Positions 43,651 to 53,343 of a stretch of DNA of 64,000 nt are shown here, one piece after another. The DNA comes from Candidatus Obscuribacterales bacterium (GTDB lineage: Bacteria; Cyanobacteriota; Vampirovibrionia; Obscuribacterales; Obscuribacteraceae). Position numbers and translations under genes: made by a program. The DNA is taken from assembly GCA_031292355.1 (NCBI GenBank), contig JARLHI010000032.1, positions 62,001-126,000 on the forward strand, given 5' to 3'. Under the pieces are notes generated by a model. It had not been told where the DNA came from. It saw only the letters and a list, made by a program, of their open reading frames with translations, and did no database searches. The first letter of the stretch is position 1. Each line of letters starts with the position of its first letter.

Positions 43651-46600
43651 GTGTCTATGGAAGAGGCTAAAAACGAGTTCATAGCCAATATTTCGGCAGA
43701 ATTGAAGACGCCTTTGACCTTAATGTTGGCGCCGTTAGAATCCTTGCTGATGGGCGAACATGGTTCGTTAAGCGAAGAGCAAACTGCTTTGCTCCAGGCT
43801 GTTCATGGTAATTCAGTGAAGCTCATGCAAATGGTTGCTGGCTTTGTTGATTTTTCCAAATCACAGACGGGTGAATTGAAGGTTAGTCGTCAACCCGTCA
43901 ATATTTGCGCGTTAATCTCATCCGTGGTGATGGACTTTCAATCCATCGCCGAACGTAAATCTATAAAGATGCGTTTTACTGCTTGCGAAGGTCCTTCAAT
44001 CGTCAGTTTAGACCGTTACTTATTCGAACGAATTACCTTCAATTTAATCTCCAATGCAATTAAATTCACGCCGGTCAATGGACAGGTCGATGTTTTGATT
44101 CGCATCGATGATGGCCGAGCAAAACTAATCGTGATCGACACCGGTATTGGTATTGTTGACATCAAAGATAGGCGTTTATTTCAAGAATTGCGTCAGGTTG
44201 GTGAAGCCTCTTCCAGGCGTCTCGAGGGCATGGGGCTTGGCCTCGCTCTAGTTACTGAATTTAGTGCGCTGCTTGGCGGCGAAGTTTCAATTAGCAGCGA
44301 AATCGGTAAAGGTAGTCGCTTTGAAGTAACAATTGATGCCCCTCTTGTCGATTTGCCCGCGACTTTAAGTTCAGACACCGCTCTCGTTCGTCCGATTGAT
44401 TTGGTGGAAGCAACTAGACTGCGTCCCACTGATTTTCCTCTGGAAATCAGAAAGCAGACACAACATTTGCAGAAGTTGCCCAAGGTTTTGGTGGCAGAAA
44501 ATAACGCCGACCTAGCGGCCTATGTTGTGCATTTACTTAGTGATTTATGTCAAGCGAAAGTGGCTCTGACAGCCGATCAAGCAACCAATGACCTCTTTGA
44601 ATGGAAGCCGGATTTGGTACTGGCAGCGGTGAATCAAAGAGGCATTGATGGACTGGCTTTGTGTCGTGAAATCAAAAGCAAGCCTGAGACCGCTATGGTG
44701 CCTGTGATTTTGCTAACGGCTTTAACCCAAAGAGAAGACATGTTGAGAGGCTGGGAAGCAGGCGCGGATGAGTATTTGTTCAAGCCCTTTCACCCGGCAG
44801 AAATAGTCACGCGCGTGCGCTCGCTTTTGCGCAGCGTGCAGCAGAGAAAACGAGCGCAAGAGCAAATTGAGAGATTGAATGAAGCCCTGGAAAAGCGGGT
44901 CATTGAGTTAGCGGTGGCCAATCGTGAGCTGAAATCACTGGCCACTAAGCTTGAACAGGCAAGGGACCAGGCTTTAGAAGCCTCACGTTTTAAATCTGAA
45001 TTCTTGGCGAATATGAGTCACGAAATTCGCACACCAATCAATGGCGTCATTAGCATGAGCGATTTGTTGATGCGTACGCAGCTCAATCGTCAGCAAGACG
45101 AAATAGCAGGTATCATCCACAATTCAGCTGCGTCTTTGTTGGATATCATCAATGACATTCTCGATTTCTCCAAAATCGAAGCAGGCAAGATTGAATTGGA
45201 AATCCTGGATTTCGATTTACTGCCGGTCATTGAAGGCACTGCCGAACTGGTCGCCGATCAAGCAAGAGCCAAGAATATTTCACTGATGACGTTTGTAGCG
45301 CCTGAAGTTCATCGGCACCTAAGAGGAGATCCTGGACGTCTGCGACAGGTTTTACTAAATTTGCTCAGCAACGCTATTAAATTCACTGATTCTGGTGAAG
45401 TAACAGTGCGAGTCACTCTTGAACAAGCGGATTCGAAGAAGCACCTTATTAAAATTGCCGTGACTGATACCGGTATTGGTATGGCTCATGAAACTGTACA
45501 TCGATTGTTTCAGCCTTTTACTCAAGCCGACGGCTCCATCACCAGACGCTATGGTGGCACCGGATTAGGCCTTTCTATCGCTCGCTTGCTTGTTGAATTG
45601 CTTGGCGGTCAAATTGGTGTACGCAGCGCCGAGGGGAAAGGCTCAACCTTCTTTTTCAACGTGCCTCTCGAGCTATCTGACCTCGCCGATGAAGAAAAGG
45701 GCTATCCAGAGCTTGAACATTCTCGAGTACTCGTTGTGGATGCGCTGCATGGTGCCGGGCAAGTGATGCAGGATTACATTACGTCCTGGGGGATCGCTTG
45801 TGAGCGTGTGACAACGGCTGCTGAAGCCTACGAATTGATTCAACAACAAAGTAGAGCTGGCAATCCCTTTGATCTGGCTATTGTTGAATGGCAAGAAACC
45901 GAGAGCTTTGCTCTTGCTGACTTGATTAAAGAAGATCCTCTGTTGAGTTCGACGAAGTTGATCCTCTGCACATCATCGTCGCGCACCGAACTCGGTGAGA
46001 AAGCAGTGGAAGCAGGGTTCTCGGCGTACCTAGTAAAACCGATTAAACAATCACGTTTCTTTGATTGCATGGCATTGGTATTAAATAAGGTGCCTGTGCA
46101 TAAACCCGCGCATGACGTTGCGTTGCCTGTCAATAGCGATAAAACTCCTTTTATCAAAACCGGACTTATTCTCGTCGCGGAGGACAATGCCGTCAATCAA
46201 AAAGTGGCATTACTTCTCTTGAAGGAGCTTGGCTTTTTTGCCCATGTCGTCGGCAATGGTAGAGAAGCCGTTGCCGCCGTCAATCGTTTCTCCTATTCTG
46301 TCGTCTTGATGGACTGCCAGATGCCAGAGATGGATGGTCTGGAGGCGGCTGGCGCCATCCGGCGCAATGAAACATTAACGGGGCGGCACATTCCCATTAT
46401 TGCCATGACCGCTCACGCCATGGAGGGCGATCGTGAAAAATGCATAGCAGCAGGAATGGACGATTACATCAGTAAACCAGTAACTACTAATAAGCTAAGA
46501 GAGGTTTTGCTGCGGTGGTTTCGTTATGACCAAAGTATTGAGGAGAATCTGGCAGAACAACCAGTTTTATCCGGGGAGACCATAAAAGTAGTGGAGCACA

Positions 46601-47013
46601 ATAGTGAGCAGGGCTTAAATATGGGCATAAATGAAGACACTAATGGTGGTGCCAGTGGCGTCGATGGTGTGCCGCCGCTAAACTGGGATTCACTTCAGAA
46701 TACATGTGGAGAAGAAGGCGCGCGCGAGTTGTTGCAGATTTTTATCGACTCCAGCAACGATTTGATTGAGCGCCTGCAAAAGTCGATTGACGATGAAAAT
46801 GTTCGCGCGTTGCAAGCTGCAGCTCACGAAATGAAGGGCGCGAGCGCCGCCGTCGGTGCTGTGTCCATGGTTGAACCAGCAAAAAATCTAGAAAATGACG
46901 CAGCTCGAGCAGATTGGCAAAAAGCAAGACAGACGTTGGAATCTTTAGCGAATAATTTCAAAATTGTGCAATCTTTTTGTCTATCGATTTTGCATTCTTC
47001 TAGTTCAGTTTAA
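43651..47013 (+). CDS. Hybrid histidine kinase with tandem kinase units, three receivers and Hpt
   Basis: The 1120-residue protein has no membrane segment and no obvious sensor. Order: HisKA-HATPase (1-230), receiver 1 (277-395), coiled coil, HisKA-HATPase (about 430-690), receivers 2 and 3 (about 690-810 and 835-960), and Hpt (about 1010-1120). The first HisKA reads [12 protein letters not shown], with Ala16 where the phospho-His should be. The second has the intact [11 protein letters not shown] with His457. Receiver 1 has Ala326 in place of Asp and receiver 2 has Glu746. Receiver 3 is intact ([11 protein letters not shown], Asp888), and the Hpt has His1059 ([10 protein letters not shown]). 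A His457-Asp888-His1059 relay is likely. The start is GTG at 43651 or ATG at 43657. Confidence 0.9.
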   Translation: MSMEEAKNEFIANISAELKTPLTLMLAPLESLLMGEHGSLSEEQTALLQAVHGNSVKLMQMVAGFVDFSKSQTGELKVSRQPVNICALISSVVMDFQSIAERKSIKMRFTACEGPSIVSLDRYLFERITFNLISNAIKFTPVNGQVDVLIRIDDGRAKLIVIDTGIGIVDIKDRRLFQELRQVGEASSRRLEGMGLGLALVTEFSALLGGEVSISSEIGKGSRFEVTIDAPLVDLPATLSSDTALVRPIDLVEATRLRPTDFPLEIRKQTQHLQKLPKVLVAENNADLAAYVVHLLSDLCQAKVALTADQATNDLFEWKPDLVLAAVNQRGIDGLALCREIKSKPETAMVPVILLTALTQREDMLRGWEAGADEYLFKPFHPAEIVTRVRSLLRSVQQRKRAQEQIERLNEALEKRVIELAVANRELKSLATKLEQARDQALEASRFKSEFLANMSHEIRTPINGVISMSDLLMRTQLNRQQDEIAGIIHNSAASLLDIINDILDFSKIEAGKIELEILDFDLLPVIEGTAELVADQARAKNISLMTFVAPEVHRHLRGDPGRLRQVLLNLLSNAIKFTDSGEVTVRVTLEQADSKKHLIKIAVTDTGIGMAHETVHRLFQPFTQADGSITRRYGGTGLGLSIARLLVELLGGQIGVRSAEGKGSTFFFNVPLELSDLADEEKGYPELEHSRVLVVDALHGAGQVMQDYITSWGIACERVTTAAEAYELIQQQSRAGNPFDLAIVEWQETESFALADLIKEDPLLSSTKLILCTSSSRTELGEKAVEAGFSAYLVKPIKQSRFFDCMALVLNKVPVHKPAHDVALPVNSDKTPFIKTGLILVAEDNAVNQKVALLLLKELGFFAHVVGNGREAVAAVNRFSYSVVLMDCQMPEMDGLEAAGAIRRNETLTGRHIPIIAMTAHAMEGDREKCIAAGMDDYISKPVTTNKLREVLLRWFRYDQSIEENLAEQPVLSGETIKVVEHNSEQGLNMGINEDTNGGASGVDGVPPLNWDSLQNTCGEEGARELLQIFIDSSNDLIERLQKSIDDENVRALQAAAHEMKGASAAVGAVSMVEPAKNLENDAARADWQKARQTLESLANNFKIVQSFCLSILHSSSSV

Positions 47014-47044
47014 AACTGGTTGAACCACGTTGAAGTGCGTTAAA

Positions 47045-47419
47045 TTACAGCAACGCCATTTTTTTGTTCTCTCTTACAGGAAGATCGGCCCCAGTTACGC
47101 TGTTCACAAAGGCTAGAGTTTGAGCGACGAACGATGAAGGGGTATCCCAGTACTCAGCCTTTTCTGCGTTAATGCGCAATACAGCGATGTCTGGAGTGTC
47201 CACTCCTTGAGGAAACCAGGGTTTTAATTCCGGTTGCCATATTTCTTTGATCTTGGCTTTATCTCTCACTAACTGAGCGGTGCCTGAGAGCGAAACATAT
47301 TTTTGATTTTTGATATCGCTGAACGACACATTCACCTGCGGGTGTTCTTGCGCTTCCAGCACTTCGTTCTGAAGCATGACGGGAGGAAGGCTTGGAAGTT
47401 TCGCCAAAAAAAAGCGCAT
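47045..47419 (-). CDS. Truncated pyridoxamine-5-phosphate-oxidase-like (general stress FMN-binding) protein
   Basis: The 124-residue frame matches the C-terminal part of the general stress protein 26/pyridoxamine oxidase-like split barrel: HPQVNVSFSDIKNQKYVSLS, TAQLVRDKAKIKEIWQPELK, then WFPQGVDTPDIAVLRINAEK and the AEYWD motif. The usual members are about 150-170 residues and start with an additional strand-helix block that is missing here. The 40 nt before it do not encode it in frame, and the next gene ends just beyond. It may be a 5'-truncated pseudogene or a short functional variant. Confidence 0.65.
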   Translation of the reverse strand: MRFFLAKLPSLPPVMLQNEVLEAQEHPQVNVSFSDIKNQKYVSLSGTAQLVRDKAKIKEIWQPELKPWFPQGVDTPDIAVLRINAEKAEYWDTPSSFVAQTLAFVNSVTGADLPVRENKKMALL

Positions 47420-47459
47420 GACCTTGAGGTCATACGCCGTAATCTTCTATCTGTGACTA

Positions 47460-49793
47460 TCAGGCCGAAAGTAGTGAACTAAGTTTATTGGATGAAACTC
47501 CTTCTTTTTCCTCAGCTACTGTTTCTTCAACTTCTTCTACAAATTCGCCTGGCTCCAGCGTGAAACCTTCGAGCCAACCGCTGCTATCTGACATTTTTGC
47601 TCGCACTTTGTCGACATTGCCCTTGTTCAAGGCAACTTCTTTATAAATGGAGAGCAGTTGCAGAGTCGTCATTAGACAGACATTTTTCTTCTTGGCATAT
47701 TCTGCAAGTTCCGAATTGAAGTCAGCTGAAGTCAGTTGCTCAGGTTCAGAATCCGAAGCCTTGCTGACAATCAAAATACCCTTTGGCTCGGTGCCTTGTT
47801 CGCACCAGAAGCGTGTTTGAGAGATCGACAGTTGTGCTAGATGAGTTCTATCGGCTTGAGTATTGGTCCAGACGATGCTCGCGATGCAAACATCTTTTCC
47901 ATCACCATTAAGGCGTAATTCATGTTTGTCATCGTCTGAGACCTTCACTTCCCAGCCGAGCAGACTTAGGACTTTGCTGCAACCTTCAACCAGTTCTTCG
48001 CCCTGCGAAGAGAGTAAAACATTGCGTAGACCGCGAGTGAGAGCTACTCTTGACTGGACGTCTTGAATTTTTTGCTGAGCCGCTTTCACCTGCTCATTGA
48101 GTTCACTTAGTTCTTTGCCTAAATCGCTAAGTTCGCCAGAGAAGTACTTCTTGCACCAGTTTGGAACTACGCCGGAAGATTCGATCACTGTGCTCATTGC
48201 GCTCTTTGCTCCGTTGGTGTGTTTTTCTTCTTGGTTCGATTGCGACGTCTCCACGCTGACCTCGGCTGTTTCAGAGCCTTCTTGATCATCTTGATGTGGT
48301 TCATGGGGTTGATTTGGTTGAATCTCACCAATTGCTTTTGATAAACTTTCTCGCTCTTCTTTTTCTAGACGCTCTTCATCAGCCTTTTTCGCATCGCCGG
48401 GCGAACTTGCTTCGCCGACGATTTCGGCGAATTTGTCCAGAGTGGCTGCAGAATTTTCGTCTTTAGCCGTAGGTTCTTCTGTCGTTTCCGCTGTGGTTTC
48501 GGCCGTCTCCGGCAACTGTACTGATGCGCTTTCGGCGGTCGCACTGATTTCGGTGATAACTGGATTTTCTGACGTTTCGGTTTCAGCCTTGGTCGATCCA
48601 TCTGGCTCGGCCTGACTTTTTTCCACTTCATTGGAAGCTGGCGCATTGGCTTCTGCCTCTTGCGCTTCATAAGCGGATGCATCATAAGGCACGAACTCTG
48701 CTGTCGCACTGCTATTGAGCGGTGCTCCATCGATGTTAATGGCGGCTTCGTCACCGGCTGTTTGTCCGGTCAGAGGCTCGAAAAATGTGAAATTGCCAAG
48801 AGCATATTCTTCATCGCGATTCATCAAAGAATCAGGATCGAATCTTCTTAATTTGTCCATCTTCGGAGTGCCTTTAGTCTCCCCCGATTTGGAAGTGTTT
48901 TCGGCATTAACGGTTTTGTCTTTGCTCTCTTCATCTTTATTCGCTTTGGCGTCCAGAGCGGCTTCGGCAGCGGAAGAATTGGAGCCCGCTCCCTGGATGG
49001 ATTCGCTGATTGCGTTCAGCAAAGAAGATTGAGTCTGCTCAGGCGAATTTGGATCTGCGCTGAATGTCTCACCATCGAAATCTTTGCCTTTGTCGGCTTT
49101 TGCTTCAGCTTTAGAGCCTTTTCCTTTCCCATTTTTAGAACTCGCAGTGCTTTTGCCATTGTCGCTTTTCGACTCGACTTTGCTTTCGGGAGTTTCTGAT
49201 TTTGTTACGGGAGCTTCTATTGGCGCTACTTTCGGTAAAGCCATCGTGGCTTCTGAATCTCTATTGGTGACGAGTGCCTCGTCTGAATTGGGAACCATAA
49301 ATTCGAGGTCGTGTCCGGCTCTTACAGAAGTTGGACCTTTATTGGTGTCAGCGGATCCAGCAGCGGATTCTATGACAAACCAGAATAAGGAAACGCCCAC
49401 TTTCAAAACGTCGCCGTCATGGATGGGTTCGGGTTCTGAGATTTGATTGCCGTTGAGAAAGGTACCGTGACGACTTTTACCGTCTTGAACAAAGTACTGA
49501 TTGTTCTCTTTACTGATCACGAAGTGAAAGCGAGAAATTGATTGATCACCGCTGATGACGATGTCGTTGAGGTCATCGCGTCCGACTTTGCAACGAGGTG
49601 TAGTAATTGGTATTTTGCGATTAGAAACCAGGTCTACAAGGAAGGCTGTCGCTGCATCGTCGGAGTTTTCGGCTGACTCAACTTGTAGACCTTCAGAGGC
49701 CATCAGACCGCTCACATCTAAATCAGTCACAGTGCATTGCGAGCAGACGACTCCGTCATAAGGTTTTTTGCAAATTGGGCAGATGCTTTCCAT
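47460..49793 (-). CDS. Zinc-ribbon/FHA protein with coiled coil and nuclease-like C-terminal domain
   Basis: The ATG at 49793 gives 777 residues beginning with a zinc ribbon (Cys5, Cys8, Cys17, Cys20). An FHA domain (about 68-140) has the phosphothreonine-binding residues Gly71-Arg72, Ser85, His90 and Asn115 in their usual order, so it should read phosphorylated partners. Residues 150-530 are a long acidic, Ser/Thr/Ala/Glu-rich low-complexity tract. A coiled coil (SELNEQVKAAQQKIQDVQSR) leads to a C-terminal domain of about 150 residues (GEELVEGCSKVLSLLGWEVK, then GILIVSKASDSEP and VCLMTTLQLLSIYK) shaped like PD-(D/E)xK restriction-type folds. Nuclease activity is not proven. No Ser/Thr kinase gene is nearby. 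Confidence 0.75.
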   Translation of the reverse strand: MESICPICKKPYDGVVCSQCTVTDLDVSGLMASEGLQVESAENSDDAATAFLVDLVSNRKIPITTPRCKVGRDDLNDIVISGDQSISRFHFVISKENNQYFVQDGKSRHGTFLNGNQISEPEPIHDGDVLKVGVSLFWFVIESAAGSADTNKGPTSVRAGHDLEFMVPNSDEALVTNRDSEATMALPKVAPIEAPVTKSETPESKVESKSDNGKSTASSKNGKGKGSKAEAKADKGKDFDGETFSADPNSPEQTQSSLLNAISESIQGAGSNSSAAEAALDAKANKDEESKDKTVNAENTSKSGETKGTPKMDKLRRFDPDSLMNRDEEYALGNFTFFEPLTGQTAGDEAAINIDGAPLNSSATAEFVPYDASAYEAQEAEANAPASNEVEKSQAEPDGSTKAETETSENPVITEISATAESASVQLPETAETTAETTEEPTAKDENSAATLDKFAEIVGEASSPGDAKKADEERLEKEERESLSKAIGEIQPNQPHEPHQDDQEGSETAEVSVETSQSNQEEKHTNGAKSAMSTVIESSGVVPNWCKKYFSGELSDLGKELSELNEQVKAAQQKIQDVQSRVALTRGLRNVLLSSQGEELVEGCSKVLSLLGWEVKVSDDDKHELRLNGDGKDVCIASIVWTNTQADRTHLAQLSISQTRFWCEQGTEPKGILIVSKASDSEPEQLTSADFNSELAEYAKKKNVCLMTTLQLLSIYKEVALNKGNVDKVRAKMSDSSGWLEGFTLEPGEFVEEVEETVAEEKEGVSSNKLSSLLSA

Positions 49794-50164
49794 TGTTTTT
49801 TTAGTATTGATTTCTAGTGTCTGAGGATACTTTTTAGTTCTAGTCAAAGGTCACTCATGACCTTGAGCGGTGGGGCCCGAGGGAACCTATTTAAGATGTT
49901 CCACAATCCCTAGAATATAAACGCCACCACCTCCACACTGAACAACGGCTAAAGTCGCTTGCTACTGCTTGGCAGGGCTTTTTCGCTGTTTTATCCTACC
50001 AACTGTCGAACTTGATGTCACTTTTTTGAGGTCAAAATCGTCAAAGCTTACGATTTATCAGACTCCTTAGACCAATTCAGCCGTTAAAGAAAGACTGAGC
50101 AAGATGCGCGATAATGTGGGGAGCCAAATTGACCGCCTTTCTGGTCACCAATCGCGAGGGGTAG
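49794..50164. other. Divergent intergenic region between the FHA and REC-Hpt genes
   Basis: These 371 nt separate two divergent genes and should contain both promoters. GAGGGG lies a few nt before the ATG of the right-hand gene. A GC-rich stretch near 49871-49890 (GTGGGGCCCGAGGG) could fold, but no known RNA family is recognised. No gene is seen. Confidence 0.45.
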
Positions 50165-52738
50165 ATGAATTTTGATCCGCCTAGGGAAATAGTTCCGTCA
50201 GTCCTTGTATTGGATGATGATGCGCACTTCCGTATGCTGTTGGCCAGTTTGATTAAAACGACTGGCGTCAAAGTTATTGAGGCGCGCAGCGCTAGAGATG
50301 CCGACCAAGTATTGCTAGAGCAACGTCCAAGCTTAGCAATTGTGGATTATCGTTTGCCCGGAATGGATGGCATGGAGTGGATTACTAAGATTCGCGAGGA
50401 AGGCAATAACATTCCTCTTGTCTTCTTGACCGGCACGTGGTGCGATGCCAAAACTTTTAATCGTTTACGTAGCCTTTTGCGCGTTAGTTTGATTTTGCAG
50501 AAGCCGATCGTGCCAGACCTTTTTCTGGAGCAAATTGAATTTTTGCTCCCTCAACTGCAGATGCAAATTCCAACGGGTGTGCTTCCCCCGTCAATGGAGA
50601 GCTATCAAAATGAAGACTCAGCTCAAGATGAGCTCGCCGAGCCTGATGGAATTGATGCTGATAATAATGTCAGCGCAGATTCTCCGGCCGAGCAAAATTT
50701 AGAGAACCAAGACGAGGATTCGTACGAAGTCTTGAAAGCCGAACGTGAGCGCAATCTCTTGAGCGAGGAAGCTCATAAACGCGAAGAACAGGAGGCTGAA
50801 AATCGTGCTCGGGCTGAAGCCGCTAAACAGAATTCGAATTTGGTTGAAGAAAGTAGTGCTGCAACGCCGTTAGCTCCTGAAACAGATCCTTCAACTTCTC
50901 GAGGACCGGGAGCTTCTAGTACCCGTATGCCAGCTATGCGACCAGGTAATACTCCTTACGGCAAAGATGCCATGCGTATGAGCCATTCAAGTATGCCTGC
51001 TCTTGATATTGCTAATGCTAAGGCAAGTGTAGATGATGCAACGCGACCTGAATTTGAAAAAATAGCGCTCAGTCGCAACGATCAAATTGAAACATCGATC
51101 ATTCGCGGAGAAGACTCTGCAGGTAGCGAGCAAGTTGTTGCTTCTCGTCAAAAGATTGATGTAGAGCGCGCTTTGAAAGTGGCACGGGCTGCTTATGGTA
51201 GAAGCTTGCCCGAAAAAGTTGAAGAGCTTGCAAAGGCCGTCGCCGACTTTAAGGCCGATTGCTTTAATTCGGCCAAACTTGACGAGGTGGCTCAGTTAGC
51301 CCATCGTTTTAAAGGAACCGCTGGCTCTCTCGGCTTTCCAGAGGTTGGTAAAGCAGCTGCAAATATCGAACAGTTTCTTCACGCTGGTACTGCAGGTGGT
51401 GCAGCGTTTGATGATAACTTATGGCGACGGATCGAAAACAGCGTCAAGCTTTGTGCTGAGATTGCCGAATCTAGTGCCATCTTGAGCCAGGCGTCGAGTT
51501 CCGGTAGATCAGATGCTGTCCTCAGTCGTGTATTGCTTGTGGGACCATACGAGTCTTTCGCCGGTCTGAGCAAAGAGTTGGCCCGCAATGAGATCGGCGA
51601 GTCGCAATTAGTTGACGATTTGCCGGCGGCTGTTGCTCTTTGTACTAAGCAAAGATTTGATTGCGCATTAATCGATATGAGTCAGGTGCCACTGGAAGAT
51701 GCACTGACAGAGATTGAAAAAGCCAGACAAAATCACTTCTTTCGCGCTTTGCCGTTTGCCTTTGTCACCGAAACAGAATGGCCCGATGATATTCTGCTTT
51801 ACCTAGGCGCTGAGTTTAATCTGGTTGGAAATCACGATCCAGTATCTGTTTCTGTGGCAGTTGAATCGCTTCTGACCTTGCGTGATACGACCAAAGCGCG
51901 AGTTTTGACAATAGATGACGATGTGGTCTTGACGGGATTCATCAGTGGCACTTTGCTTTCACAGGGACTGGCTGTACACGCGTTAAATGAACCCAATCTT
52001 GTTCTTGAAGCTCTTGAAGAATTCGAACCGGATCTTGTTCTTGTCGATGTTGTAATGCCTGGTGTGTCGGGTTACGACATCTGTCGTTTGATGCGATCGA
52101 CCGAACGTTTTGCGAAGTTGCCGATAATATTTCTTACGTCCAAAAGTTCGCCAGAAGGGCGGGCCGCTGCTTTTAGAGCCGGTGGCAATGATTTAATTGC
52201 CAAACCAATTTTGACCGAAGAATTATTGAGTCGGGTACGCAGTCGACTAGAAGTTTCGCAGGCCTTAAAAGAGCGGGCGGGTATTAACGAACGAAGTGGA
52301 CTGATTAGTCGGGTGGCCTTCCTGAACTCTGTGTCTAGATTTATCGAAACCGCTAAAGTGAACGGTTCGCCGTTTTCGCTGGCTCTTCTAGCCATTGAGA
52401 ATTTTCAAGAAATTGCATTATCGAGCGGTTTTGCCGCTCAAGATCAACTTTTTCAAGAACTTACCTTAATTGTTCAGGCTCGCTTTCGTTTGGGTGACAT
52501 CCGCGCCCAGTGGTCAGAGGGTTGCATCGCTGTCAGTTTATTCGGACACGATCACGCGACTGCATCTGCTGCAGTGCAATATTTGCAGGAAGAGTTTAGT
52601 CGACGCTGCGTTGAATCCGCGGACAATTATGCGAAAAATCGACGAATTCGATTCGGCGTTGCTGAATTGTTAATTGATGGCGTTACAGCGGAGAGCCTTG
52701 TGGAATGCGCCTATCAGCGGCTTATGGTCGGTCAATGA
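50165..52738 (+). CDS. Multi-receiver signalling protein REC-Hpt-REC-REC-GGDEF-like
   Basis: The 857-residue protein starts with a receiver (about 13-130) with phospho-acceptor Asp61 (LAIVDYRLPGMDG). A charged, low-complexity linker follows. An Hpt domain (about 335-430) has His380 in AHRFKGTAGSLGF. A degenerate receiver (about 455-580, CALIDMSQ) precedes an intact receiver with Asp628 (VLVDVVMPGVSG). The C-terminal 150 residues resemble a diguanylate cyclase whose GGDEF has become WSEGCIAVSL, so it is probably inactive. There is no kinase domain, so it receives phosphate from elsewhere; the hybrid kinase 3 kb away is the obvious candidate. GAGGGG lies just before the ATG. Confidence 0.85.
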   Translation: MNFDPPREIVPSVLVLDDDAHFRMLLASLIKTTGVKVIEARSARDADQVLLEQRPSLAIVDYRLPGMDGMEWITKIREEGNNIPLVFLTGTWCDAKTFNRLRSLLRVSLILQKPIVPDLFLEQIEFLLPQLQMQIPTGVLPPSMESYQNEDSAQDELAEPDGIDADNNVSADSPAEQNLENQDEDSYEVLKAERERNLLSEEAHKREEQEAENRARAEAAKQNSNLVEESSAATPLAPETDPSTSRGPGASSTRMPAMRPGNTPYGKDAMRMSHSSMPALDIANAKASVDDATRPEFEKIALSRNDQIETSIIRGEDSAGSEQVVASRQKIDVERALKVARAAYGRSLPEKVEELAKAVADFKADCFNSAKLDEVAQLAHRFKGTAGSLGFPEVGKAAANIEQFLHAGTAGGAAFDDNLWRRIENSVKLCAEIAESSAILSQASSSGRSDAVLSRVLLVGPYESFAGLSKELARNEIGESQLVDDLPAAVALCTKQRFDCALIDMSQVPLEDALTEIEKARQNHFFRALPFAFVTETEWPDDILLYLGAEFNLVGNHDPVSVSVAVESLLTLRDTTKARVLTIDDDVVLTGFISGTLLSQGLAVHALNEPNLVLEALEEFEPDLVLVDVVMPGVSGYDICRLMRSTERFAKLPIIFLTSKSSPEGRAAAFRAGGNDLIAKPILTEELLSRVRSRLEVSQALKERAGINERSGLISRVAFLNSVSRFIETAKVNGSPFSLALLAIENFQEIALSSGFAAQDQLFQELTLIVQARFRLGDIRAQWSEGCIAVSLFGHDHATASAAVQYLQEEFSRRCVESADNYAKNRRIRFGVAELLIDGVTAESLVECAYQRLMVGQ

Positions 52739-52893
52739 GTTTTTCCCCGCCCAGTTTTAATATTTTGGTCAGAAAGACCTTTTGTCGGGCATGTATATTT
52801 TGATGGTCTGGTTATAGAACTTGTTAAATCTCATTTGTCCAAACTCATTTGCAAACTCAAGAAATCGAAAACAACACTTCTGGCGGATAAATA

Positions 52894-53343
52894 ATGACTG
52901 AAGGAACTTTCACTACTGTCCAATTGATCGACTTCCTCAAGACTTTGCCCTGGTGTAAACAAGGCTCCGGTGTGCTTGTCGCCGTGCACAAAGCGACTGC
53001 AGAAATTATCGATTTATTGCCCGATAATGAATTGAAAGTTTTTCCAAGCGGCATGATCATCAAGATGCAAAAATCTACTTTGCATAATATGCAGCAACAA
53101 CTTGACGATGGTTTGCCATCACCTGTCGTGCTGGTGTGGAAAAATGCGGGGTTGGAAATCTGGTATCGCAAGCATAATGCAATGGAATTTCCTTATGATG
53201 CCTGGACCAATGAGGCGGCTGCTAATTTGGAAAGAGAAAGAGTTCTTGTTCCTGCAGAGAAATTTGGACCATCGTTTGGCTCGACATTGGCCGAGCAAGC
53301 CGCGAAAACAAAAGAGTGTCCGACAATGATTCCTATCTATTAG
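52894..53343 (+). CDS. Hypothetical 149-residue protein
   Basis: The protein is soluble, with no signal or membrane segment. It begins with a short helix (TVQLIDFLKTLPWCKQGSGV) and a strand-rich middle (LVAVHKATAEIIDLLPDNEL, PVVLVWKNAGLEIWYRKHNA), then a polar tail. No family is recognised. GGCGGA lies about 8 nt before the ATG. It follows the receiver/Hpt gene by 155 nt on the same strand but has its own start signals. The last 11 bp overlap the end of purK on the opposite strand. Confidence 0.65.
   Translation: MTEGTFTTVQLIDFLKTLPWCKQGSGVLVAVHKATAEIIDLLPDNELKVFPSGMIIKMQKSTLHNMQQQLDDGLPSPVVLVWKNAGLEIWYRKHNAMEFPYDAWTNEAAANLERERVLVPAEKFGPSFGSTLAEQAAKTKECPTMIPIY

Noticed and set aside
48365-48754. 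129-codon frame on the minus strand inside the FHA gene
   Set aside because: It is an out-of-frame reading of the low-complexity acidic tract, rich in Lys/Arg/Pro/Gln, with no start signal.
49848-50164. Possible structured RNA such as 6S or SRP RNA in the divergent gap
   Set aside because: Only a short GC-rich stretch is seen and no conserved core of those families is present.
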